NCBI RefSeq assembly: GCF_001854475.1
Contig: NZ_MNAN01000034.1
Span: 197,698-261,697 of the forward strand
DNA from: Pseudoalteromonas byunsanensis
GTDB lineage: Bacteria > Pseudomonadota > Gammaproteobacteria > Enterobacterales > Alteromonadaceae
Direction: 5' to 3'
Length of the DNA stretch: 64,000 nt
The position numbers were made by a program, and so were the translations under genes. This document shows, in pieces, positions 25,341 through 35,279 of the stretch. Within the stretch, counting starts at the first letter, position 1; every line of letters starts with the position of its first letter. The notes below the pieces were generated by a model, which was not told the DNA's origin, did no database searches, and saw nothing but the letters and a program-made list of their open reading frames with translations.

Positions 25341-26787
25341 AATAACCAAACAACCACGCCCCTAGCGTCATGGTAAGTATCGTTATAAGTACAATCGCTA
25401 GAATATTCATGGCGAAACCCGCTTTTATCATCTCTCTAATTTTGATCTCACCAGAACCGAAAATAATGGCATTCGGTGGGGTTGCAACGGGCATCATAAA
25501 CGCGCAACTCGCCGCAATTGCCGCAGGGATAACCCAAATTAATGGCGTTCCAGAGACTTGCTCTGCTATAGGGCCCAACAATGGTAAAAAACCAGCTGCG
25601 GTTGCAGTGTTGCTGGTAAGCTCAGTTAAAAAGCAGATCAGAGCAGCGACCAATAACACCCCAACTATCAGTGGAACCGCTGAAGCTCCCGCTAATGAAT
25701 TAGCGACATAATCGGCCAGCCCAGAGCTTTTAATTTGTGATGCCAAAGTTAATCCACCACCAAACAGTAGTAAAATCCCCCAAGGTAGTTGATTGGCAGA
25801 TTGCCAGTCCATGATCTTTTGCCCCTTTGTTCCTGAAGGGAGTATAAATAATAACAATGCAGCCGCGATGGCTATACCAGTATCAGTAATATTCAGTCCC
25901 GTCCACTGCGCCAAATACGGGCGTAAAATCCAGCTAACGGCCGCAAACACAAATACCGCAAATACATTCTTTTCAGCCACTGACATTGCACCTAAAGAGT
26001 GTAATTGCTTGGCAAATAAATCTGCTAAATCAACATCACTCGAGATCACTTTTACCTTGAATGCAAAACGTGTTAACCAATACCAAGAAAGTACAATCAT
26101 AAGCACACTAAATGGGGCGGCTAATGCCATCCATTGTGCAAAACCAATTTTGATCTGGTAGTTTTCCCACAAATAAGCGGCCATCAGTGCATTTGGGGCA
26201 GTACCTATTAAAGTTCCAACTCCACCTATACTGGCACTGTATGCAATGGCCAGTAGCAAAGCTTTGCCGTAGTTATCACAATTACTTTTATTTTCCTGTA
26301 AAACATGAATAACCGATAGCGCAATGGGCAACATCATCAAGGTGGTAGCTGTGTTGTTGATCCACATAGATAAAAAGCCACTCACCAGCATCATCGCCAA
26401 GATTTGTACCCGAGCGTTGTTACCACACCGCAACATAGTATGTAGTGCAATTCGTTTATGTAATTGCCACTTTTCCATCGCAATAGAAATCAAAAAGCCG
26501 CCTAGGAATAAGAATATAAGTGGGTGGGCATATAAACTAGTCGCCGCTTTTATATCGTTGATCCCCGCCAGTGGCACCGCCAATATTGGCACCAACGAGG
26601 TTACAGGAATAGGCACCACTTCACTGACCCACCAAATTGCCAGCCAAATCGCAAGTCCCGCGGTACTCCATGCTTGCGGACTTAAACCCGTAGGAGGTTG
26701 TGTAATGCAAGTGATTAAAAATAGGATTGGCGCAAGCCAAAGCAACAATACATTGATATTAAAGTTATTATTTTTTATTTCTGTCAT
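25339..26787 (-). CDS. DASS-family sodium/dicarboxylate or sulfate symporter
   Basis: A 482-residue inner-membrane transporter of the SLC13/DASS family with about 11-12 hydrophobic segments. The two repeated Ser-Asn-Thr substrate/sodium motifs appear as MWINNTATTLMMLPIA (first, with Asn-Asn-Thr) and TELTSNTATAAGFLPLL (second), and GTLIGTAPNALMAAYL and VATPPNAIIFGSG are the other conserved family blocks. Sodium-coupled uptake of C4-dicarboxylates such as succinate is the usual role; sulfate or tartrate cannot be excluded. ATG 26787 is used in place of a TTG four codons upstream; neither has a strong ribosome-binding site. A solitary gene with terminators on both sides. Confidence 0.88.
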   Translation of the reverse strand: MTEIKNNNFNINVLLLWLAPILFLITCITQPPTGLSPQAWSTAGLAIWLAIWWVSEVVPIPVTSLVPILAVPLAGINDIKAATSLYAHPLIFLFLGGFLISIAMEKWQLHKRIALHTMLRCGNNARVQILAMMLVSGFLSMWINNTATTLMMLPIALSVIHVLQENKSNCDNYGKALLLAIAYSASIGGVGTLIGTAPNALMAAYLWENYQIKIGFAQWMALAAPFSVLMIVLSWYWLTRFAFKVKVISSDVDLADLFAKQLHSLGAMSVAEKNVFAVFVFAAVSWILRPYLAQWTGLNITDTGIAIAAALLLFILPSGTKGQKIMDWQSANQLPWGILLLFGGGLTLASQIKSSGLADYVANSLAGASAVPLIVGVLLVAALICFLTELTSNTATAAGFLPLLGPIAEQVSGTPLIWVIPAAIAASCAFMMPVATPPNAIIFGSGEIKIREMIKAGFAMNILAIVLITILTMTLGAWLFGY

Positions 26788-26898
26788 AAATATAGCCAAC
26801 TGCTTTTTCTTGGCGCTAGTGTATTAGAAGATTTTGGACAAAGTATGAAGGAGCGAGTAGCTGACAACAAGCCTAAAAGTGAATAAATCGTTAAACTA

Positions 26899-26928
26899 AA
26901 ATACGGGCCTGATGATCAGCCCGTATTT
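26899..26928 (-). terminator. Rho-independent terminator after the M28 peptidase gene
   Basis: AAATACGGGC (26899-26908) pairs perfectly with GCCCGTATTT (26919-26928); the loop contains TGATCA. On the minus strand it is followed by a T-rich stretch, 20 bp beyond the stop codon. Confidence 0.75.
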
Positions 26929-26947
26929 GCATTTTTATAACTCAGGG

Positions 26948-28804
26948 TTATTGAGCAGTAATGGTTAGTGTCACACCACTGCTAGCGCTATAACCTTTAA
27001 GGCCGATGTACCAAGTACCTGAGGCTGGCGCATCAAAGCTACAAGACTCTGAATTACCGTTTTTATACGGCCTACAATCATAGACATTGTCCGAAACCTG
27101 ACCATTGTGTTTCACATATAAGTCAGCGTCTCCAGAGCCTCCTGATATATTCACCGTAAGATTGGTGTAACCATCAACAAGCACTTGTTCAAAGCGTAAC
27201 CAGCTATTTCTATCGACGCTTAAATTGGTCTCTTGGCGGTTAATAGGCGTAGGGCCATCACCATTGGTTTGATAGCTACCAGTGAGACTGACTCCACTGA
27301 TCTGGTTCCAAGCTTCAACCATTACGTGATATGTACCAACTTGAATATTGTCAATATTACAAACTTCATTACTGCTTGAAGTAGTGCTCTTGCAATCATA
27401 GCTGTTTAGCGTAGGTTGTGAGTCATATTTTACATACAAGTCAGCATCACCTGTGCCACCAGCTGTCACGAACTTAAGGTTACTACTATTAGCAGGTACT
27501 TCCAATGTGTAAAACACCTGTGCCTTCGCAGCGCCTGAGATGCCTGTTACAGCAACACCATTTTCCAACTTATTGTCAGGTTCTGGGTCAACACTGCCAG
27601 CATCTTTTGCTAATTCAGCTAAGTAGGTTACTGCTAACTTTGCGAATTTACTGGCGTGATTGGAGTCAAACTCCGTGTCATTAACGGTATGTATTTTTCG
27701 GTTTATATCTGACATCGATGATTCAAATGGCATTGAAGCAGCATAACCTTGTTGATACCAAGAGGCATGATCAGAGCAGCCATAGCCACATTGGTCATAG
27801 CCATAACTAATCGCAGGCAAATAAGTGTCGATTAGCTGACCTAAGAATTGGTTTTGTGCGCTGTTGGTATAGTCGGTCATCATTACGATATCTTGTGGAC
27901 TACCGTTTCGCCCTGTCATATCGAACTGCACCATACCAACCACGTTTTTATTTTGAGACTTGTAAGCTTGGGCTATCGCTTTGGAGCCTCTCAGCCCTAC
28001 TTCTTCAGCAGCAAAGCCCATGATCTGAATGGTACGCTTTGGTTTAAAGTCGGTCGCAACTACTGCGCGCAGTGCTTCCGTTAACACGGCTATTCCTGAA
28101 GCATTATCATCTGCTCCGGGCGCTCTACCTGAACTTGGGCTAGACGAGTTGATTGAGTCTAAATGCCCACCAATAACAACTATTTCATCAGCTTTTTCAC
28201 TACCTGGTATTGTCACTACAACAGAAGACTGAGACCAACTGTGTGCGTAGTAATCCACGGTAATATCACTGCGTGAAGCGCTTAACTGTTGCCAGTGTCC
28301 TTTTAACCACTGAGCAGCATCCACACCTGTTTGTTGAGTGTAATAACGGTTATGGAACGCACTCATAGTGTTAACCGTATTGGTTAAATTATTTGCAGTA
28401 ATTTTCCCCAACATCGCGTTGACGCGCTCTGGGTTATCAATGCTATAAACAACAGATTGTGAATTCACTAAACCTTGATCAACTAAAGAGAGTTGCTGAA
28501 GATATTGCTGCGCTTCTTCATAAGACTCATGGGCAACAAAACCGCCACAGCGGTGATAGTTGTCATGCATAAAAGTACTCAATTCATTGATCATGCCTTG
28601 ATCTACCTGCATGAGGTTGACCGTGTTTAGATCACTTGCATATTTTTTTACTGTGTTGCCATCTAGCATACTTTTCAGTTGGAAATGTCCCGCTGCTTGA
28701 GGGCCTATCGTTACCCATACATTCTCGTTTGGCTGCTCAGCCATCGCCACAAAGCTTGCAAGCATGCTGGCGCCAATAAAGGGCAGTTTAAATGCTGTTT
28801 TCAT
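26948..28804 (-). CDS. Secreted M28 leucine aminopeptidase with two C-terminal PPC domains
   Basis: A 618-residue secreted zinc aminopeptidase related to the Vibrio proteolyticus enzyme. Order: signal peptide (residues 1-22, ending VAMA), pro-region with repeated helices, M28 catalytic domain (about 190-410), and two PPC (bacterial pre-peptidase C-terminal) domains. Zinc and catalytic residues visible: His214 in GGHLDS, Asp233 in GADDNASG, Glu-Glu in AAEEVGLRG, Asp in QFDMTG, His in CSDHASWYQ. CGYGC would form the disulfide seen in the Vibrio enzyme. The PPC repeats ([49 protein letters not shown]) closely resemble those of the upstream M4 protease. The longest frame starts at 28858 but runs through a terminator hairpin; ATG 28804 has AAAGGA and opens the signal peptide. 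Likely releases N-terminal amino acids from peptides made by the neighbouring endoprotease. Confidence 0.93.
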   Translation of the reverse strand: MKTAFKLPFIGASMLASFVAMAEQPNENVWVTIGPQAAGHFQLKSMLDGNTVKKYASDLNTVNLMQVDQGMINELSTFMHDNYHRCGGFVAHESYEEAQQYLQQLSLVDQGLVNSQSVVYSIDNPERVNAMLGKITANNLTNTVNTMSAFHNRYYTQQTGVDAAQWLKGHWQQLSASRSDITVDYYAHSWSQSSVVVTIPGSEKADEIVVIGGHLDSINSSSPSSGRAPGADDNASGIAVLTEALRAVVATDFKPKRTIQIMGFAAEEVGLRGSKAIAQAYKSQNKNVVGMVQFDMTGRNGSPQDIVMMTDYTNSAQNQFLGQLIDTYLPAISYGYDQCGYGCSDHASWYQQGYAASMPFESSMSDINRKIHTVNDTEFDSNHASKFAKLAVTYLAELAKDAGSVDPEPDNKLENGVAVTGISGAAKAQVFYTLEVPANSSNLKFVTAGGTGDADLYVKYDSQPTLNSYDCKSTTSSSNEVCNIDNIQVGTYHVMVEAWNQISGVSLTGSYQTNGDGPTPINRQETNLSVDRNSWLRFEQVLVDGYTNLTVNISGGSGDADLYVKHNGQVSDNVYDCRPYKNGNSESCSFDAPASGTWYIGLKGYSASSGVTLTITAQ

Positions 28805-28826
28805 TATTTTTTCCTTTACAGTTGCA

Positions 28827-28849
28827 TAAAAAAGGGAGCCGAAGCCCCC
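28827..28849 (-). terminator. Intrinsic terminator between the M4 and M28 peptidase genes
   Basis: On the minus strand GGGGGC, TTCG tetraloop, GCTCCC, TTTTTT: a classic compact intrinsic terminator (one G-T pair). It starts 18 bp after the M4 stop and ends 23 bp before the M28 start, leaving no room for a separate M28 promoter downstream of it. Confidence 0.75.
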
Positions 28850-28866
28850 TGGAGTCACTTTGTAGA

Positions 28867-31077
<2,211 letters not shown>

Positions 31078-31090
31078 TTATGTTGTATCC

Positions 31091-31104
31091 GTCAGAATTC
31101 TGAC
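31091..31104. promoter_or_regulatory. 14-bp perfect palindrome upstream of the M4 protease
   Basis: GTCAGAATTCTGAC, fully self-complementary, 35-48 bp before the GTG start. A second small hairpin, AGTGGTG/CACCACT, lies at 31123-31142. Either could be an operator or part of the mRNA leader; no known regulator is recognised. Confidence 0.4.
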
Positions 31105-31142
31105 TTTTATTCAATTTTTGCAAGTGGTGTTGTTTCACCACT

Positions 31143-31511
31143 GAATCCAGCGTAGACGAGTGGATAAAAAAAAAGCAATAAATTTAACAAAAAATAAACA
31201 ACGCAGAAATAAAAAATATAAATTTAAAAAACAGTCTGTTGTAAATTAACTATATGTTTCACGCCCTTTTTTTGGGTAAAAACGTAAAGATGTGATTACA
31301 AATATTAACAAATTAGATACATGGAACTTTTAGTTTTTCTTAAAGCGGTCTCAGTTAACCAAAAGAATATAAATTAAGGGCAAGATTATTTAGAGGAAGT
31401 TGAGATGACAGCTCAAAATGGTGTATTTTTCCTACTCACCATTTGTCAGATATGCGATTTACCGTAAATATTGTGAGACGAAAAGACTGTAACTTTCTTA
31501 GCATATTAATG
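31143..31511. other. AT-rich upstream region of the M4 protease gene
   Basis: About 370 bp without a coding frame, extremely A-rich between 31165 and 31235 (several A runs), as often seen in strong or H-NS-sensitive promoters. The protease promoter should be here; no single -35/-10 pair stands out. Confidence 0.4.
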
Positions 31512-31551
31512 AAAAGGCGCCTCGGTTAGTGGGAGACTCAACGAAAGCGCC
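31512..31551 (-). terminator. Probable terminator at the end of the imelysin/DHOR operon
   Basis: GGCGC (31516-31520) pairs with GCGCC (31547-31551), and on the minus strand TTTT follows directly. The loop is long (26 bases, with a further TCGG/CCGA pairing possible), so the call is moderate. It lies 17 bp past the DUF1513 stop codon. Confidence 0.45.
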
Positions 31552-31567
31552 GAACCTATTATTATTT

Positions 31568-32674
31568 TTAAAGTTTAATCATATGGTTATCCCAGTGTAA
31601 CAAATGCTCTATATGGGATTTATGCGAAACTAAATCACCTCTACCTGTACTTGCGATAAATTCATCTCCCAATGGAGCAATCCCAGCACAATCGTTTTGA
31701 GTCTCAATGCTGCTTAGTTTCCCACTTTTTAGGTTCCAGTAACTGATCACGCCACCACGAGGGGACGTTACTGCCAAGGTTGTTCCAGTTTCATTGATTG
31801 CCAAGCTGGCTGTGTATTGCTGAAAGGCCATCCATTGCTTATCGTTGGCTTGCAAAGAGCTCAACTGTTCGCCACGTTGGTGTGAAAAGATCAGCGGCTT
31901 AGCCAAATGTTTTGGTCCTTGGTACTGACAGCCGACGTATACAGTATCATCCGAGGCTAGACAAAGGTGTCGTGTACTCAGTAGGTGATCTGTAGGTTGA
32001 ACCTGCTCCAAGATCTTACCAGAAGCAATATCAATGTAGCTTAAATTTGGCTGCATCGAATCAAGGTTAAGTTTGGTTCTGGGACTTGCCGGATGAGTGT
32101 GGATCCCACCATTAGCAACCACTAAAGTATCTTCATGCATTAGTGAAGCCAGTTGGTGAGGTCCAATCCCGCCACTTGGAAGCTGACTTTCCACAGCAAA
32201 ATTATGGGTATTTCTCACAACGATCAGACCCTCATGGGCTTTATAGTCGTCATCGAAGTAATTTTCTGTGGTATATAACCACTGACCATCATTGCTCAAA
32301 GCTCCATGTCCAAAAAAGTGCTGGTTTGCGGCACTTTCAACTGTGCTTTGTATCTCACTAGATTGCATATCAATCACGTACATAGCTCGTCCAGGACGTC
32401 TTGAGAATGCAAGTAGCGTATTGCTATGAGCGACATGACATAAGTCATGTGCTCTATCGGCAATACGCACCTGACCCAAAATATTACCAGATTCATCAAA
32501 CCAAGCGACAAAATGCTGCCCTTGATTATCAGAAAAAGCACTTGCAAATCGTTTGCCTTGTAATGCCGTACACCCCGTAAACAAGGGCAAAACACATAAA
32601 CCAACGCCAGCTGCCAATAGCTTTTTACAAAATTTCCGACGGGACATAAAATGTGGTTCGCTGTTATTTAACAC
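31568..32674 (-). CDS. DUF1513 exported protein (predicted beta-propeller)
   Basis: A 368-residue protein with a twin-arginine-like signal (MSRRKFCKKLLAAGVGLCVLPLF) and then TGC, which could be a lipobox. The body is strand-rich with repeated WD/YVTN-like features (GHGALSNDGQWLYTTEN, GGIGPHQLA, VANGGIHTHP), typical of DUF1513, which is repeatedly found with imelysin and DHOR genes, as here. Function unknown; a periplasmic role in iron or metal handling is inferred from context. The start is GTG 32674, seven bases after GGAG and immediately behind the imelysin stop; an ATG nine codons later is an alternative. It is the last gene of the operon. Confidence 0.82.
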   Translation of the reverse strand: MLNNSEPHFMSRRKFCKKLLAAGVGLCVLPLFTGCTALQGKRFASAFSDNQGQHFVAWFDESGNILGQVRIADRAHDLCHVAHSNTLLAFSRRPGRAMYVIDMQSSEIQSTVESAANQHFFGHGALSNDGQWLYTTENYFDDDYKAHEGLIVVRNTHNFAVESQLPSGGIGPHQLASLMHEDTLVVANGGIHTHPASPRTKLNLDSMQPNLSYIDIASGKILEQVQPTDHLLSTRHLCLASDDTVYVGCQYQGPKHLAKPLIFSHQRGEQLSSLQANDKQWMAFQQYTASLAINETGTTLAVTSPRGGVISYWNLKSGKLSSIETQNDCAGIAPLGDEFIASTGRGDLVSHKSHIEHLLHWDNHMIKL

Positions 32675-32676
32675 CC

Positions 32677-33852
32677 TTAATCTCCATCATTGGTGTTAAA
32701 CCCTGGGTTCAATCCTGTTACCTGTACAAAGTCACTGTCCATCACGCTTCTTAGGTTTGTAATTGCGCTACCAATCGCATTTAATTGTGCTCGCCCTTGA
32801 TCATTAACAAGCAGTTGCTCTGCAGGTTTAAATTTAGTTGCTTGAAGTGCCTCGTAAATAGCTTTGAAGTGCAGACGTATCTGTGTATCTAAGTCTTCTC
32901 GCTGATTAACTTGCTTAAGGTAGTCATCAAAGCCAAAACCATCGCCCCCAGTGTAAAGTAGCTCTAGTGCTTCAACATTCGCTTTAATATTTATCAATGA
33001 TGTTTGGCTATACGCGTTTTCAAGCAATTCCGCTTTTCCTGGCGCTTGCATAGACATAGGTTCATTGACTTTGTTGTCTTTTATTATTTCAAGATACTCG
33101 AACCAAATGGTTAAAAGCTTTTCCAGTGCCGCCTCTTTACTGCTAAACGAACCACTCCCTGATTTGAACGCGGCTCCATATTCCCCTTTCCAGCTTGCAA
33201 TATCTTGGCTCAACAAGCCCTCAATATTTGCCGTTATCGCTTGCAAATATTCGCATCGCTTTACAATATCTTGTGCACCAAGTAGCGTAACGTCTGAATT
33301 AAAAAGCACATATTCATAGGCTGGTAGCCCTTGTAGTTGATGCTTCAGATCAGATAACCCCTGCGAAAAGTCATGATTTTCGTTAAGTAAAGTTTCAACG
33401 TCACTCGCCAGCTTTTGAGAAGATAACGGCCAGAACTGAATCCGTGAGTAATGGAACGTATCAGCAATTGGGCCTAGCTTTAGTGTTCGGGCTTGCTGCC
33501 ACGCATAGCTGGTCTTTTTCCATGTGGCTTGTAATCTTTCTATATCGTTTTGCGTACGTGATGTTTTGCTACAAAAGGCCTCAGTTTCGCTGCTCAAAGT
33601 GACATTCGACGCATAAAGTTGGTCATATAAAGGCACTATCACACCTTCAACTAAATTTATCGTTAGCTTTTCATATCCCTGTTCTGTCGTCATTTTTTCG
33701 GGAGTTGTGTTAACTTCGGTCTCTTTCTGATCTTGCTTAGTGTTAGTGTTAGTCTTAGTTGTAGATTCACCGCCACCACAAGCGCTAAGCGTACAGGTCG
33801 CCAATGCCATTAAAGTGGCTAATAGTAATGGTTTATTTTTATTAATTGTCAT
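32677..33852 (-). CDS. Imelysin-family lipoprotein (second copy)
   Basis: A 391-residue exported lipoprotein; lipobox LSAC at residues 22-25, followed by a Thr/Lys-rich linker. The rest is helical and contains family features: SYAWQQARTLKLGPI, RIQFWPL, LQGLPAYEYVLFN, and the C-terminal FGFDDYLKQ segment. Imelysins (peptidase M75 in name, often without proven protease activity) are periplasmic proteins tied to iron uptake. The GxHxxE metal motif of the other copy is not evident here; the G-L-P-A-Y-E segment takes its place, so this copy may not bind metal the same way. It lies 14 bp after the DHOR gene and two bases before DUF1513, tightly coupled. Confidence 0.85.
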   Translation of the reverse strand: MTINKNKPLLLATLMALATCTLSACGGGESTTKTNTNTKQDQKETEVNTTPEKMTTEQGYEKLTINLVEGVIVPLYDQLYASNVTLSSETEAFCSKTSRTQNDIERLQATWKKTSYAWQQARTLKLGPIADTFHYSRIQFWPLSSQKLASDVETLLNENHDFSQGLSDLKHQLQGLPAYEYVLFNSDVTLLGAQDIVKRCEYLQAITANIEGLLSQDIASWKGEYGAAFKSGSGSFSSKEAALEKLLTIWFEYLEIIKDNKVNEPMSMQAPGKAELLENAYSQTSLINIKANVEALELLYTGGDGFGFDDYLKQVNQREDLDTQIRLHFKAIYEALQATKFKPAEQLLVNDQGRAQLNAIGSAITNLRSVMDSDFVQVTGLNPGFNTNDGD

Positions 33853-33866
33853 TGTTCTCTCGCTAC

Positions 33867-35279
33867 TTAAATTTGCTTTAAGAAATAAATCAGCGCATTT
33901 CGTTCATTTGTACTTAAACCCATGAATCGATGCTTTGTTTTGTCGGCTTCACCGCCATGCCAAAGAATGGCTTCTTCTATCGTTCGAGCACGACCATCAT
34001 GTAAAAATGCTTGGTAGCCCTGCACTCGCTGCTGTAGACCTATTCCCCATAAGGGCGGGGTTCTCCACTCCGAGCCCAAAGCCAAGTTTTCTCTTCCCTG
34101 ATCCGCTAGCCCTTCTCCCATATCGTGCAACGCTAAATCTGTATAGGGATATATCTTTTGCGCTTGAAGGGCCGCAACAGGGTAGTCTTTTGTGGTGATA
34201 TAGCTTGGGGTATGACATACGTGACACTGTAATTGATAAAATAGCGCTCGCCCTTGTAATGCTTTATCACTACTCAAGTCTCTTGCCTTTGGTACCGCCA
34301 GTATTTGCCCCATGTAAGTCGTTAAATCATGGAGCTTTTTGGGAATATCAAGGGTACCCTTAGGGTCTATTGAGGCTGCCAACTTACACGCATGTTGAAC
34401 ATTAGTGCATGTCTCTTGTGAAAATAGGGGGTTTGTAATACCAATGTCATTAACAAAAGCGCCTGCAATTTGTTGCTCTAAAGTAGCGTGTAGTCCCTTA
34501 AAGCCAAAGCGCCCTATGCTAGGCTGCCCTGTTTTGATATTCGTAACCAAATTATACTTAGCGCTGATCCCATCTTGATCTTCGTCTGCTATGTCTTGTT
34601 GGGCAAATAAGTCCTGCTCTGAAATTGCGTCAAGTAGCCCCATACCATATACAGCAGGTGTGTAACGCGCAGAAATAACCGTATCGGCTTCGAAGCTGCC
34701 ATAACTCAACTGCTCAATTTTATAACTGGGCTTGATTAACGAGTATGCAGTACCATCTGGGTAATAGCCCTGAATCGTTTCATAGTGAACACGAACATTC
34801 CCCTCGCCAAGCACAGGCTTTGACAGTGTGTGGTGAGATAAGCGCACTGCGTTGGGTTGCAGCTGCCCTCCATAGTGAGCATCAACTCCCCATGTGTTTG
34901 TCTTTAATAATCGGAACAACAAAGCAGGTGGTGCCAGCTCTCCATCTTTTGCACGACGACCACGTCCCCCATCGTTATGACAGGTTTTACAAGAGCGAGC
35001 ATTAAACAATGGCCCCAACCCATCTCGGTCCTTGGTGATTGCAGGCGAAGCAACCCAAGGGTCACGAAAAAACGAAAAACCATCCCAAAAATCAAGCTGT
35101 TGTATTGTTGGTACATTACCAGCTGGATGTATAAATGTTCTTTGTGCCACACGTCTTGCTGTTGCTTGACCACCGGGGTAAAGCTCTTGCTCAGAAAAAG
35201 CAGGCACTGTGCGTGCCTGCGCTTGCGCGGAGACTCCGCTTAGTAATGCTACCGAAAGCATACAGCTAACACTTAACAT
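33867..35279 (-). CDS. Di-heme cytochrome-like protein, DHOR/DUF1111 family (first copy)
   Basis: A 470-residue periplasmic protein with a cleavable signal peptide (ends SAQA). Two CxxCH heme c sites: CKTCH near residue 85 (LFNARSCKTCHNDGG) and CHVCH near 350 (LQCHVCHTP). Also LPxLWGIG-like PPLWGIGLQQRVQGYQAFLHDGRARTIEEAILWHGGEA, the DUF1111 signature. The family is called thiol or di-heme oxidoreductase from sequence; substrate not established. The ATG at 35279 overlaps the TGA of the upstream DHOR gene by one base (TGATG), so the two are translationally coupled. It is a paralogue of the next gene. Confidence 0.88.
   Translation of the reverse strand: MLSVSCMLSVALLSGVSAQAQARTVPAFSEQELYPGGQATARRVAQRTFIHPAGNVPTIQQLDFWDGFSFFRDPWVASPAITKDRDGLGPLFNARSCKTCHNDGGRGRRAKDGELAPPALLFRLLKTNTWGVDAHYGGQLQPNAVRLSHHTLSKPVLGEGNVRVHYETIQGYYPDGTAYSLIKPSYKIEQLSYGSFEADTVISARYTPAVYGMGLLDAISEQDLFAQQDIADEDQDGISAKYNLVTNIKTGQPSIGRFGFKGLHATLEQQIAGAFVNDIGITNPLFSQETCTNVQHACKLAASIDPKGTLDIPKKLHDLTTYMGQILAVPKARDLSSDKALQGRALFYQLQCHVCHTPSYITTKDYPVAALQAQKIYPYTDLALHDMGEGLADQGRENLALGSEWRTPPLWGIGLQQRVQGYQAFLHDGRARTIEEAILWHGGEADKTKHRFMGLSTNERNALIYFLKQI

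Noticed and set aside
25370-26827. Long plus-strand frames opposite the DASS transporter gene
   Set aside because: They mirror the transporter's coding frame, have no ribosome-binding sites, and give no recognisable protein; antisense shadows.
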